Shown: piece after piece, positions 13,601 to 22,125 of the stretch
How positions within the stretch are numbered: position 1 is the first letter of the stretch
Layout of the letters: each line of letters begins with the position of its first letter
DNA from: Reticulitermes speratus
Lineage: Eukaryota > Arthropoda > Insecta > Blattodea > Rhinotermitidae
Assembly: GCA_021186555.1 (NCBI GenBank)
Contig: JAJKFL010000007.1
Coordinates: 31,285,827 to 31,349,826 of the forward strand
Length of the DNA: 64,000 nt
Direction: 5' to 3'
The notes under the pieces: model-generated
Told to the model about the DNA's origin: nothing
Database searches by the model: none
Seen by the model: only the letters and a program-made list of their open reading frames with translations
Translations under genes and position numbers: made by a program

Positions 13601-16600
13601 TATTATGCATCGATATGGACGGACGGACGTACTGAGCTGTTTTCGTAGGTGCTTCGCAGGGATGCAAACTCGACCTCTTATAATGCTGTAAGTTGCAAGG
13701 AATTTAGACGTTTTCGTGTGTTTACTTCGGCTATGTTTGTTTGTGACGCAATAGCCTAAGTAAGTGAAACGCAGTGCGTGTCTCACCGCCAGGCACGGCG
13801 CTACATACGCAATACTGCGTAGATAAAGTCCCTAAAAGTAGTTCAAGTGTGTAAGAGTAACTAGAATTTTTTTGTTGACATGTGCAAATATGCTGATTTC
13901 TAATTAAAGGTAAACATGACGAAGCAATCACATGAATAGAAATGTGAAAATACAGTAAACAACGCAGAGCAGAAGGAATTCACTGACTGTTGAGAGAGAT
14001 ATAGATGAATTCACTAAGAACTCAGACTGTGTCTTCTACTTCCGAGTACACAGTCTTCCATTGTACTCTTCAGTGTTCTTATATTCCTCAGAGGTCTCGA
14101 AGTTCTTTATTGCAGAAACATTTTCCACGGATTCATCTTAATATTATACTTCCCTTTTCCTTCGTAGTCTTCCGAATGTCCATTTTCCCAAAGACTTCCA
14201 ATTTACGACTCTCAACTCCACCACCTTAAAGGTCGGTCCCGTTTTTAGATGTCATTACCCACACATTATTGCGGTCTTCATGAAACCACGAAATTCCCGC
14301 TTATATCTGACTTGGATTCAATAATTTTTTCAACACCACATAATTTTTAGATCCTATAATTGTGAAATAAAAGTGAGCTTATATATTTAGAGGGGGGTCA
14401 CGCGGTGGCGCAGTTGGTTGAGGCACTACGGTACAAACTGGAACGTCGCGGGTTCGATTCCCGATGGTGTCACTGGAATTTTTCATTGACATAATCGTTC
14501 CGGTCGCACTATGGCGCTGGGGTCGACTCAACCTCTAACAGAAATGAGTACCAGGAATATTTCCTGGGGAGGTAAAGGCGGCCGGTGCGTAGGGCTGACA
14601 ACCTTACCACCTTCATGTGCCGATTGTCTAAAAAATTCTGGGAGCCTCAACCTCCTGGAGCCCTAAGGGCCTGCCAAGGCCTGTGATGGGATTGCTTTAC
14701 CCTTGCTTTTATATATTTAGAGTGGATGGGATGGCGTGGCCTGCATTGATATGGCTCAGGATAGGGACAGGTGGCGGGCTGTTGTGAATGCGGTAATGAA
14801 CCTTCGGATTCCATAAAACGCGGGGAATTTCTTGACTAGCTGAGGACCTGTTAGCTTCTCAAGAGGGACTCTGCTCCATGGAGTTAGTTAGTTATATATT
14901 TAGAGTACGTGATACTGTCCCTATATTTTTTCTTTTTTTTTTTTGTATGGCTCGACAGCCTTATATGGGCCTGGGCCTCCTCGTTTCGTCGAGGTTTCAT
15001 GGTCACACACATTTGAGACACACCACAGTCGGTAGGACTCCTCTGGACGAGGGACCAGCTCGTCGCAGAGACCTCTACCTGACAACACACAACACTCACA
15101 AGAGACAGACATCCATGCCCCCGGTGGGATTCGAACCCACAATCCCAGTAAGCGAGCGGCCGAAGACCCACGCCTTAGACCGCACAGCCACTGGGATCGG
15201 CAATGTCCCTATAAAGAGGAAAATTAACCTGAATTATATTTAAAGTTTCAGCACGTATCGCGCAGTAAACATTCCGTCTCAGTGATAAAAACCAATCCAC
15301 TAAATGCTGTGTTGGGAAATAATCGCTGCTTTTTTTCAGCAAACCCTACAAAACACAGAAATGCACTGTGTGGGCAGGAGATAAAAAATGTGACCTTTAA
15401 CTGGTGGCACATAAAGTAGCCATTGGGTCTCAAAAGGTTAATTGCTTTTAAAATATTTAAACGAAATGTCCTGTAATTCTGTTCTGCTCCTACAGAGAGT
15501 ACTTTCGCAGCACAGAGGTATTATACTGTTCATTCTCCCTTGTCAATAACAGATATTTAGCAGTTAATTCTAAGGTATGCGAAAATGTAAACGAACAATG
15601 AAGGCAAGTTATTGCATACAGCTGGTAATAGCCATGCTTTTAAATATTGCAGCTGCTTTTGTTTAAAGACATGTAAATCAATGTTAATATTAACAGTAAA
15701 AATCTATCCATTTCTCGGATATTATTTACAGTATTTCTGAAAGAACACAGAGATCAGCCAATTACATTTATACTACATATATATACAGGGAATACACAAA
15801 AGAATGGTGCGGTGTTAATAGTGAACACTATTAAAACCGCACCATTCTTTTGTGTATAACCTGTATATCTTTGTGACAAAATAAATAAATAAATAAATAA
15901 ATGGAACAAATTATTCCAGATCTTTGGAAAGTACACAGAGAAAAATACAAAGTGAACAACTTGGAAAAAAAAAATCACTGTACTAAGAACTCAGCATTAT
16001 GTGTCTTATAAATACACAGGTGCTTTTATCTGTATACGAGAAATTGATTCGTGTATATTTTGAATATTAATTGTAACCAAAAAAGGACAAATGTGATAAC
16101 AGCTAAAATCAGCAGTGACCAAGAACAAAAGTGACACAAATATGAACTTCAGTAATCTGTTTTTAATTTTATTTGCCTTATATATATATATATATATATA
16201 CCGTTAGTTTAAGTTTTTAAACATAATACTTTTTGCACAACAAGAAGTGGTCTGATGAGTCTGTGATAGCGCCGAAACATGTAGTCACAGGTACTATAAC
16301 TATACACGTAACTACTGTTTGGCCGAAAACGTTGTTGATTATTTAATATAACGACGTTATTACAAGTGTTCGTTGCAATTGAATATTTCTGAAAGTAATG
16401 AGAATTTTCTGGCGATAAAAATTCAACAGAAAAATAAAAATATGAGCTAACCAACTACTTAACTGACTGACAGGATGATATTTAGTAATTCCTCAACTGG
16501 ACACGATTATGAGCCGACTGAAACCATTCCAAAACTTTACACACATTCGTTTTGATGTAAGTTATTGCTTTGAGGTTTCCAGATTAAAATTTTGTTTGCA

Positions 16601-17197
16601 GTTCTCATCATCTCCATATTTTCATCTCATCTTCCAAGCTACTCCGAAATTAATCACGGAGAGGATGAGGTGAGCGAGACATGTAGCATGTATGCTTATG
16701 CCATTTCAGTCGTAAAACCTGAACGGAGAAGTCCACTTTGGAAACCAGTGTATACATATGAAGATAATATTAAGACGGATTTTAAGATAAGTAGTGGCTA
16801 AAGATGTGGACGGAATTTATTTGGCTCATGATAGAATCAACTGGTATGACTGTGAAAATGGTAATGAATTTTAGGTTCCATGACACGTGCGTAACGTATT
16901 GACCAAATGAGCCACTGTCAGCTTTTGAAGAGTTCTGAACTCCACACAGGTAGTTCTTATAAAATAATTGAGACTTTAAAGTGCATTGGTACCGGTAAGT
17001 ATATATACCACACGCTGCTTTGTGTGTGGATTATTTACTTGTTCCTCGTGATTTTCGGAACGAACGAAGCAGCTCTTTGTAACAAAGACACTGTGGTTTC
17101 TGTGAGGTAGGATCTAAACTTTACAACAATATTTAGAACAGTCTTTTAACTTCAAATTGTTAACATACCTGAGAGGCTCGTGTGGCACCAGCTCCAT
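1438..17197 (-). CDS. Otop: Otopetrin-like proton channel, gene A (5' part, five exons)
   Basis: Spliced coding region on the minus strand: exons 17197-17169, 7394-7280, 4195-4072, 2721-2644 and 1604-1438. It continues beyond the left edge. All junctions are GT-AG, and phases 2, 0, 1, 1 and 0 run without a break. The conceptual product starts [10 protein letters not shown], then gives membrane segment 1 ([18 protein letters not shown]), segment 2 ([20 protein letters not shown]), segment 3 ([20 protein letters not shown]) and segment 4 ([18 protein letters not shown]). These match the N-terminal half of otopetrins, plasma-membrane proton-selective channels of twelve segments. The C-terminal half must lie left of position 1. 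Gene B, about 19 kb upstream, has the same exon phases, so this is a tandem paralogue. The family assignment is firm. The first exon is the weakest part. Confidence 0.85.
2170..2457 (+). repeat. SINE-4 copy with tRNA-like head
   Basis: Starts GGGCCGGGATAGCG, has a B-box-like GGGGATCGAATCCC and ends in a CTTTACCTTTAC tail. It is flanked by AGTAACACACGTG / AGTAACACGTG, a likely target duplication. Same family as 10096-10360, 44404-44615 (minus) and truncated copies at 51817-51996 and 56080-56275. Confidence 0.85.
2644..2721 (-). CDS. Otop: Gene A exon, loop and start of membrane segment 3
   Basis: 78-bp exon between acceptor acattacag and donor gtaagt. With its split codons it reads [13 protein letters not shown] then [14 protein letters not shown]. 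The YGSFYLR motif is an otopetrin hallmark and is also present in gene B at 44108-44016 ([14 protein letters not shown]). Phase in is 1 and phase out is 1, the same as in gene B. Confidence 0.92.
3111..3311 (-). pseudogene. mariner-type transposase C-terminal fragment
   Basis: Minus-strand frame of about 66 codons ending in TAA. It reads [33 protein letters not shown] and, near the end, DGIRRLVNR. This is the C-terminal part of a Tc1/mariner-superfamily transposase around the third catalytic Asp (APSDYH block). The usual YSPDLAPSD has Tyr in place of the first Asp. No N-terminal part is seen nearby, so it is a dead remnant. Confidence 0.85.
3588..3800 (+). repeat. Dispersed repeat shared with 18503-18700
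   Basis: Both places share GATGAAGCAGTCAAG, TTCGGTCGGTATTGCAGCG and similar order downstream. Identity is partial and the family is not recognised. Confidence 0.6.
4072..4195 (-). CDS. Otop: Gene A exon, membrane segment 2
   Basis: 124-bp exon with acceptor ggtttcag and donor gtgagt, ending at phase 1. It starts [20 protein letters not shown], the strongly conserved otopetrin segment 2, and continues into a charged loop ([15 protein letters not shown]). The gene B counterpart is 45766-45664, seven codons shorter in the loop. Confidence 0.92.
4236..4378. repeat. Foldback element of the ribozyme-associated family, core deleted
   Basis: Arms 4236-4282 and 4305-4345 are inverted copies carrying CAACTGATGCACAATTAAAAA and a GTGGTTTTTA block. 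The right side ends with AGATGCACGGTGGTAATAACG, as in the foldbacks at 38.3-38.8 and 49.8-50.2 kb. The left arm stops at GTAGGGG (minus), exactly the segment that follows the ribozyme core in the complete copies. Confidence 0.75.
4788..4816. repeat. (AAT)n microsatellite
   Basis: About nine AAT units. Similar short tracts occur at 33957-33984, 34066-34086, 41043-41070 and 57295-57338. Confidence 0.95.
5254..5564 (+). repeat. SINE-1 copy
   Basis: Head GGGGCACGCGGTGGCGCAG with A box TGGCGCAGTTGG and B box GGTTTGATTCC, then a conserved body with AATGAGTACCAGGA and GGCGGCCGGTGCGTA. Interrupted by a G run at 5420-5431. Confidence 0.9.
5984..6240 (+). repeat. SINE-2 copy
   Basis: Type II tRNA-like head (CAGTGGCCGCGCGGTCTAAG), B box GGGTTCGAATC, body with GTTGTGTGTTGTCAGGTAGA, then an A-rich and TA-rich tail. 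Confidence 0.9.
6241..7279. other. Gene A intron stretch without recognised elements
   Basis: AT-rich intron sequence. 6335-6415 contains a decayed bit of the non-LTR tail seen at 17470-18013 (GGCAATGAACCTTCAGATT). I see no coding exon between here and the segment-1 exon. Confidence 0.5.
7280..7394 (-). CDS. Otop: Gene A exon, membrane segment 1
   Basis: 115-bp exon, acceptor tgttgcag and donor gtaagt. It encodes [17 protein letters not shown] then [13 protein letters not shown], ending TTYD at phase 0. Length and phases equal those of the gene B exon 48352-48238 (one base plus 38 codons), and the aligned sequences share ALS/TLS, YxKLL and the LGxAxPxT pattern. Confidence 0.9.
7608..7941 (+). 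repeat. SINE-1 copy with 14-bp target duplication
   Basis: Body 7622-7927 is flanked by two exact copies of TACCGTAATATTCC at 7608-7621 and 7928-7941, proving retroposition into the gene A intron. Confidence 0.95.
8286..8709. other. Overlapping open frames on both strands, unassigned
   Basis: A 128-codon plus frame (8323-8709) and a 101-codon minus frame (8591-8286) overlap. The minus frame contains [18 protein letters not shown] and the plus frame [13 protein letters not shown] recognise neither. No splice sites or repeats link them to the otopetrin gene. They may be part of an old element, or chance. Confidence 0.2.
9148..9320. repeat. Foldback element with hammerhead-like loop
   Basis: Arms of about 60 bp (left 9148-9209, right 9256-9320) are nearly perfect inverted copies carrying AACTGAATGCACTTGTTATG. 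The loop holds TGATGAGCCGAAACATGTC, a hammerhead-like core that lacks stem II. Confidence 0.8.
9435..9498. repeat. 14-bp inverted repeat
   Basis: CCTCAAGTGGAGGC at 9435-9448 and its reverse complement at 9485-9498, with AT-rich sequence between. Origin unknown. Confidence 0.7.
9616..10029 (-). other. Unassigned 137-codon open frame
   Basis: Minus-strand frame beginning [17 protein letters not shown] and containing [17 protein letters not shown]. Not recognised. It lies just downstream, on the same strand, of the ribozyme-like motif at 10060-10379, so it could be element-derived. Confidence 0.2.
10060..10379 (-). ncRNA. Hammerhead-like motif split by a SINE insertion
   Basis: Leaving out the SINE and one duplication, the minus strand reads CTGATGA, a stem II of GGACC and GGTCC, then GAAACATGTA. 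Flanking bases give an imperfect stem I (CTCT with GCAG region). One extra T follows the CUGAUGA box, as in the other copies here. The SINE and its duplicated CTGGTCCATCATC now separate the two halves, so this copy cannot fold as one unit. Confidence 0.55.
10083..10372 (+). repeat. SINE-4 copy with 13-bp target duplication
   Basis: Body about 10096-10359, from CCGGGATAGCGTAGTCGG to CTTTACCTTTA, flanked by exact CTGGTCCATCATC copies at 10083-10095 and 10360-10372. The target was the hammerhead-like sequence. Confidence 0.95.
10580..10911 (-). mobile_element. 5'-truncated non-LTR retrotransposon tail with target duplication
   Basis: Minus-strand copy of the tail seen intact at 17470-18013 (AACCTTCGGGTTCC, then GGACTCTGCTCCATGG at the end). 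Exact GTAGGTCTTATTA duplications sit at 10580-10592 and 10899-10911. It carries only the last part of the reverse-transcriptase frame. Confidence 0.92.
11889..12107. repeat. Foldback insertion, family II, with 12-bp target duplication
   Basis: Flanked by exact ATGTTAAGCTGA at 11889-11900 and 12096-12107. Outer arms (TCTGCGGTCTTCTGGG and its complement) enclose, on the minus strand, a stem GGGAC/GTCCC followed by GAAACGTCG. The right end ATCAATATCGCGGCGGAAGC is shared with 45238-45361. Confidence 0.85.
12170..12370 (-). mobile_element. Decayed non-LTR tail fragment
   Basis: Weak minus-strand match to the 17470-18013 element: blocks such as AAAATCCATTTTGATATTATC and CTCATTCTTCTTGACC keep their order, with many changes. 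Confidence 0.5.
12665..12924 (+). repeat. SINE-2 copy
   Basis: Head CCCAGTGACCGTGTGGTCTA, body as other SINE-2 copies. Probable target duplication AAGTTGGGATTTG / AAGTTGCGATTTG. Confidence 0.9.
13112..13200 (+). repeat. Single arm of family II foldback
   Basis: Contains GGCTGTCCCGAAACGTCGGT and CGCTGCGTAACATCCCAGAAG, as in 24740-24935 and 11901-12095. Confidence 0.65.
14379..14722 (+). repeat. SINE-1 copy with 14-bp target duplication
   Basis: Body 14393-14708 between exact TTATATATTTAGAG copies at 14379-14392 and 14709-14722. The second copy is shared with the next element. Confidence 0.93.
14709..14905 (+). mobile_element. Short non-LTR tail sharing the same target duplication
   Basis: Body 14723-14891 has GATATGGCTCAGGATAGGGA to GGACTCTGCTCCATGGAG and ends GTTAGTTAG. 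It is bounded by TTATATATTTAGAG at 14709-14722 and again at 14892-14905. Confidence 0.9.
14916..15213 (-). repeat. SINE-2 copy
   Basis: Minus-oriented body 14926-15203 with a T-rich end at left and the tRNA-like head at right (GCCACTGGGATCGGC). Target duplication TGTCCCTATA at 14916-14925 and 15204-15213. Confidence 0.92.
15224..15441. mobile_element. piggyBac-type MITE, diverged
   Basis: Shares GCGCAGTAAACA, CAGTGTGGGCAG and CAAAAGGTTAA with 32808-33043, in the same order. Ends in TTAA; the left TTAA is less certain. Confidence 0.5.
15786..15863. mobile_element. TA-flanked palindromic MITE
   Basis: Terminal repeats CAGGGAATACACAAAAGAAT and its complement fold into a near-perfect hairpin, flanked by TA. 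It is an internally deleted relative of the element at 31414-31805. Confidence 0.85.
16247..16290 (+). ncRNA. Decayed hammerhead-like motif
   Basis: CTGATGAG, then CGAAACATGTA, with stem I pairing GTGGT to GTCAC (two wobbles). Stem II is poor, so probably inactive. Confidence 0.35.
16690..16900 (+). mobile_element. Decayed non-LTR tail fragment
   Basis: Matches 17760-17930 loosely: GAAGATAATATTAAGACGGA, GGCTCATGATAGAATCAACTGG, GGTAATGAATTTTAGGTTCC. Confidence 0.55.
17169..17197 (-). CDS. Otop: Gene A, candidate first coding exon
   Basis: On the minus strand an ATG with purines around it (AGAAGCATGG) opens nine codons reading MELVPHEPL plus two bases (AG), followed by a good donor, gtatgt. 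The two leftover bases join the first base of the 7394 exon to make Ser and keep the frame into membrane segment 1. The intron would be 9.8 kb. It was chosen because the start, donor and phase agree, but such a short exon could occur by chance. A separate N-terminal exon like the 49185-49288 one of gene B was not found. Confidence 0.5.
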
Positions 17198-17469
17198 GCT
17201 TCTGGTCGAGTCGAACTGTTGGCGCTCTGAGCACTGTGTTTGGCGTGCTCTGAGTGTGTTAGCACCTGATTAGTGTTTGTGTTGTGGGTTGCAGAGAGCC
17301 TTATGCGCAGTTGGGAACTGCTGCCTTTGGTGTGTTTAAAATAAGTACTACAAGAATGGCTTATACTAACGAATATCTTGTAACAGCTGTAACATACTTA
17401 AATATCATACATCCATTTAACCAACCAATACACACTTATTATTCTTTATTATACAGTACTACAAACATT

Positions 17470-18013
17470 AAGATATACAGAACTATAATTTTCCCTGTTG
17501 TTTTGTATGGGTGTGAGACTTGGTCTGTCACACTGAGGGAGGAACATAGGCTGAGGGTGTTCGAGAATAGGGTGCTGAGGGGGATATTTGGGCCTAAGAG
17601 GGACGAGGTAACAGGGGAGTGGAGAAGACTACATAACGAGGAACTTAATGATCTGTACTCATCACCAAATATTGTTTGGGTGATCAAATCGAGAAGAATT
17701 AGGTGGGCGGGGCATGTAGCACCTATGGGTGAGGGGAGAGGTGCATACAGGGTTTTGGTGGGGAGACCTGAGGGAAGGAGACCACTTGGAAGACCCAGGC
17801 GTAGATGGGAGGATAATATTAAAATGGATCTTCAAGAAGTGGGATGGGAGGGCGTGGACTGGATTGATATGGCTCAGGATAGGGACAGGTGGCGGGCTCT
17901 TGTGAGTGCGGTAATGAACCTTCGGGTTCCATAAAATGCGGGGAATTTCTGGACTAGCTGACGACCTGTTAGCTTCTCAAGAAGGACTCTGCTCCATTGA
18001 GTTAGTTAGTTCG
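17470..18013 (+). mobile_element. Non-LTR retrotransposon 3' end with intact C-terminal frame
   Basis: The open frame ending at 17934 carries [20 protein letters not shown], then [20 protein letters not shown], then [19 protein letters not shown] and ends [18 protein letters not shown]. This is the region that follows the reverse-transcriptase domain in insect endonuclease-reverse transcriptases. The 3' tail ends GGACTCTGCTCC then GAGTTAGTTAG. It is 5'-truncated and lies about 270 bp upstream of the candidate gene A first exon. It is the best-preserved copy of the family in this window. Confidence 0.9.
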
Positions 18014-18043
18014 TTATTATACAATACAATTTACCATAAAACT

Positions 18044-18090
18044 AGTCCGACATGTTTCGAATCCGTGTTTTGGGATCATCATCAGGTACT
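18044..18090 (-). ncRNA. Hammerhead-like motif
   Basis: Minus strand: CTGATGA box, stem II from GATCC and GGATT with an A-rich loop, then CGAAACATGTC. GUC would be the cleavage triplet. Stem I pairs AGTAC with GGACT in four of five positions. It is followed downstream in plus coordinates by an AATGCACGGTATGAATAATA end (18285-18308), as in other members. Confidence 0.5.
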
Positions 18091-18364
18091 TGGATTGTGA
18101 ATTACACAAATTACAAATAAACAATAATGGTACATTGTAAAAGTACAAAGTTAAAATGTGGCATATATCAGTTGTTTTCTGGGTCCACTGTGCATCAGAA
18201 GTTGTGTGTCTAGGTTTAGAAGGCTGGGACAGTACAGAATAATAAGTGTGAATTGGTTGGTTAAAGAGATGTGTGATAGACTAAAAATGCACGGTATGAA
18301 TAATATAAGATACTTTAATATGTCACGTATCAAAATCCAATATTTGTTAGCTTTATCTTTTCCT

Positions 18365-18480
18365 CGTAGCCGGGATAACGTAGGTGGTACAGTGACAAGG
18401 CTGTGGGCTTTCCCCGATAGGGGCAAGAGGGTTTTCTCTTCTCCAAAATGTCCAGGTTGTGTCTGGGGCCCAACCTGCAG
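18365..18480 (+). repeat. Degenerate SINE-4-like fragment
   Basis: GCCGGGATAACGTAGGTGG followed by weak body similarity and CTGGGGCCCAACC. Partial and diverged. Confidence 0.45.
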
Positions 18481-18502
18481 TGACTATTCAATAATAATAT
18501 TA

Positions 18503-18700
18503 ATTATGAAGCAGTCAAGAGGTTCCTATATTTCGGTCGGCATTGCAGCGTCGTACTTTACCTATAACGTCTATTAAAGTGCCTCTTAACGTCCGTACAA
18601 AATCATGGCGTGAATATGCGATGAAATTGTGACTTCATAGCATCCGCACAGGGCTATGATATATATGAAGGGACCAATTTTAGGGTTTTGTGTGTAGACC
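18503..18700 (+). repeat. Dispersed repeat shared with 3588-3800
   Basis: Carries TATGAAGCAGTCAAGAGG and TTGCAGCGTCGTACTTT. Confidence 0.6.
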
Positions 18701-19245
18701 ATAGATGGATATCAGTTGTCAAACTTTACGGTTGAAATTGGAACGGAAGTTTTGCTAGTGCATTTATAATTCCCCATATGCATTGCATGTTTATCTTATT
18801 CTGCTATAATTAATCATTCTAATAGAATCTTAGTTTGTATTTTTTTCCGTTCTCTTATTTCCACTGTCAGGCATTCTTTGCAGCACTTGCCCTGAAACAT
18901 TGCCAAACTGTTTTCTTTCTTAGAATAAGACCAAGTTTCACACCTATACAAAGCAATAGGGTTTGTATGTTATTGTGTTTTAATTGTTGGCGGGGTTTAT
19001 TTGTATGTGAAGTGCAGGGTACTAAGCCCTTTTAGAATGTACCTTGCTCATAACTTTATCACGAATATGATTTTGATGACTTCGAGTATGTCGACAATAC
19101 TTTAACTTGGCCACACATTAAAGGATTTATTAGCACTTGCGATGGCGTCTTGCGTTCTAGTGTTGAGGGTTTAATATGGAACTGTGCTTGGTTATTAGTA
19201 AGTAAATAAACTGTAGGTGAAATTTATTGTACCTTAATAGAAGGA

Positions 19246-19503
19246 GCCAATCCCATTGGCCGTGCGGTCTGAGGCGTGGGTCTGCGGTCGTTCGCTTGAT
19301 GGGATTTTGGGTTCGAATCCCACCGGGAACATGGATGTCTGTCTCTTGTGATTGTTGTGTGTTGTCAGGTAGAGGTCTCTGCGTTGGGCTGATCACTCGT
19401 ACAGAGGAGTCCTACCGAGCGTGGTGTGTCTTGAGTGTGATCATGAAGCCTCCATGAGGAGGCCCTGGCCCACTAGGGGCTGTTGCTCCATTGGAAAAAA
19501 AAG
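19246..19503 (+). repeat. SINE-2 copy
   Basis: Head GCCAATCCCATTGGCCGTGC, B box GGGTTCGAATCCCACC, A-rich end. Likely target duplication TAGAAGGAG. Confidence 0.9.
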
Positions 19504-19683
19504 TAGAAGGAGGCTGGAAATAAAAATATAATCGTAAAATAAATAAAACAGCGTCACTGAAAGACGCAACAGACAGATATTACCAGAGGTAAAAATAATA
19601 GTCTATTACATGGCATAAAGAGCCTATCATATGCGGTAGTGAGGCCTGGATGTTTAAGACGGGGACATGGAAAGGCTGACGAC

Positions 19684-19996
19684 AGCGTAATGGGTTTTTT
19701 TTTTGCGTGGTGAAGGGCCCCGCAGCAGATGCTACGGACGCACCGCAGCCTTAAGGCTTCTTTTGCAACCCCTATGATGAAAATGAGCATTTTTTTTAAC
19801 AAGTTTTACAATTAATGGAGCACCAGTGGAATGAAATTGACAGGGGAAAACCGACAACTCGGAGAAAAACCTGTCCCAGTGCTACTTTGTCCACCACAAA
19901 TTTCACATGGACTGACCCGGGATCGAACCCGGGCCTCCGCGGTGAGAGACCGGCGACTGACCGCCTGAGCCATGGCACAGCCCAGCGTAATGGTTT
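19684..19996 (-). repeat. SINE-3 copy
   Basis: Minus orientation, about 285-bp body. The head at the right has GCCATGGCTCAGGCGG in sense form and B box GGGTTCGATCCCGG. The body includes GGACAAAGTAGCACTGGGAC, and the far end GGCCCCGCAGCAGATGC. Target duplication AGCGTAATGG on both sides. Confidence 0.92.
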
Positions 19997-20000
19997 CTGT

Positions 20001-20600
20001 ACGAGACTGTCATTCATTCTGTAGTCTGTCTTACGACAGGTCCGTAGCCTCTTCCAAAGCGAGTTCTCCACAGAGTGCGATTTAGTGCTTCCTCTTTCAA
20101 TTTCCAATATCTTCTCTTTTCCTTAATGTCATCCAGTAGCTGCTTACGTCTTCTCCCTCGTCGTCCCGTCATTTCTATCCTTCCTTCTAACTTTCCTTCA
20201 ATCACGTGTTTCAGAAGGCAGTTTCTACGCAAGATGTGACCAATCCAGTTAGCCTTTCTTCTTTTTATTGTATGTACGATATTCCTCTCCTCCTTCACTC
20301 TGTGTAATACTTCTTCATTTCTCACACGATCGGTCCAACTGATCTTCTCCATTCTTCTCCAGCACCACATTTCAAAACTTTCCAGATACTTCTGATCTAC
20401 TTTCCCAAGTGTCCACGTTTCAGCACCATACAAAGCTATGCTCCAATTGTAGCACTTTACTAGTTTCTTCCTTAAATTTAATTCCAGTTTGCTGGTGAAA
20501 AGATTCTTCTTCTTGTTGAATGCTGCTTTTGCCATGGCAATTCTGGATTTAATTTCACGTGTACACCTTGCATCATTTGTTATCGTGCTACCCAAATACG
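20001..20600 (-). mobile_element. Non-LTR retrotransposon C-terminal fragment, second family
   Basis: An open 193-codon frame (20595-20014) with CTREIKSRIAMAKAAFNKKK, CYNWSIALYGAETWTLGKVD, WRRMEKISWTDRVRNEEVL and ANWIGHILRRNCLLKHVIEG. It follows the reverse-transcriptase domain in insect endonuclease-reverse transcriptases. It is uninterrupted here, so fairly young, but 5'-truncated. A broken copy is at 30123-30490. Confidence 0.88.
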
Positions 20601-20887
20601 AGACTGTATCGCCAATTAAATTGAGGTATCAGAAAAAATGAAGGGTATCAAATGTTACGTATACAGCTGAAGACAATCGAGTGATGTGGCAGCAGTACGG
20701 AATGAAGACTTGCAGCAAGTCTCCGCAGGCATTGGTGCGCAAACCTTTGAGGCGAAGAGACGTGGACATCGCGTGTGAGGGCCCAACTGTACACGGGGTA
20801 TTTAGGAGTTTGAAATTGGTCTCATGCTGCGTACTTCGTGATTTTCGAATAGAGAAATTAAATAGGAACGTTTGCAGTGGAATGAGT

Positions 20888-21576
20888 TTATAGACCAGCG
20901 GTTTCCAACCTCAGGTCGCGACCCAAATTAGGGTCGCGGAGCCCCTGACCTAGAGTCGCGGAGCCCTGACCTAGGGTCGCGAGAGGGTTTTATGGAGAAC
21001 TCGATAATTATGAAAAAAAAATAAGAATTTGTATTTGAATTCAAACAGAATGATAAAGAAAATGTAATTATTGAATCTGTGTTTATTAATTTTAAACATT
21101 AAGTAGCAAGTACTTTTTAAATAACTAATTTTGTTATTGTACGGTACAACGTAGTTGTACTTACAGCCAAAAATAACACGTGTATTAAATTTTTCAGTCA
21201 CTAAATTGTTAACATTTTTGTTCTGTTCATGTTACGTAACGTTACGTATGTTCAGTAGTTCACAAGTTTCTATTTAGACGCAAACGATATGTCTAACCAG
21301 CACGTGTATGAGTTATTTAAATAGAGATTTGTGTCTTGCGTGTTTTGTGTATTTAATATTGTGCCAAAAATATCGGATTTGACAAGTAACATTAAATGTT
21401 TAATATATTTTAAATAAGTGGCAATGTTATGTAGTGTTCGACAAAAGGCATTAGTATTAGTTCATTTACAGTAAATATCAGTGACTATTGCTATTTCCTT
21501 GGTAGTGTCGCAGGTCACATAACATTTGCTACTTTAGGGTCACACACATAAAAGATTGCGAACCGCTGATGTAGAC
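20888..21576. mobile_element. Non-autonomous hAT element
   Basis: Ends CAGCGGTTTCCAACCT and GATTGCGAACCGCTG at 20896 and 21568, with GGGTCGCGA-type subterminal motifs. Flanking octamers TTATAGAC and ATGTAGAC agree at 6 of 8 positions, fitting the 8-bp hAT duplication. The interior is AT-rich without a transposase. Confidence 0.8.
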
Positions 21577-22090
21577 AAATATATGCAACCTCAACACCAG
21601 AAAGAAAGAGCGGAGATTGGACGGAATTCAGAAGTGACAAATGAATAGAATACGTTATAAGGGAGACGAGTGGAAGCTTTTGTGTTTACTGTGATGGCAC
21701 CGTCAGTACGTCAGAACATACAGCTTCGAAGATTAGAAACTTTAAGCGGTAACTAATTTGAAAGGAGGTGGCATAATTTGAGGCACATTATAGCATTTAT
21801 CGGCGGAACAACAAAATCGTTGGTCACTCGGAACCTCTAAAATACGAAGGAGGAATTCCAGCACGTTCCGGCCGAAGTGGATGTTGGTTGTTTGGTTATT
21901 TAATGACGCTCTTCCGAATGCTTGATTATTTAGCGTCTAATGATGGATGATAGTTTCAGATTATAAATTCGAAAAAAAAAATTGGAAGAGAAACGGTCAT
22001 GTTCAACGTAGTTCAAGGCCTACTACAGGGACTCATGAGGGCACACAAAACCTGTGCCTATTTGAGATTCGAAACTATGACACGCTGAGT

Positions 22091-22125
22091 AATAACCGAT
22101 ACGGTTATTACTCAGCGGCGAGAGA
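22091..22125. repeat. Perfect 16-bp hairpin
   Basis: CGCTGAGTAATAACCG, loop ATA, then the exact reverse complement. It could form a cruciform or RNA hairpin; identity unknown. Confidence 0.8.

Noticed and set aside
17284..17934. 216-residue host gene
   Set aside because: From about residue 60 it matches the C-terminal part of a non-LTR reverse transcriptase, and decayed copies occur many times in the window.
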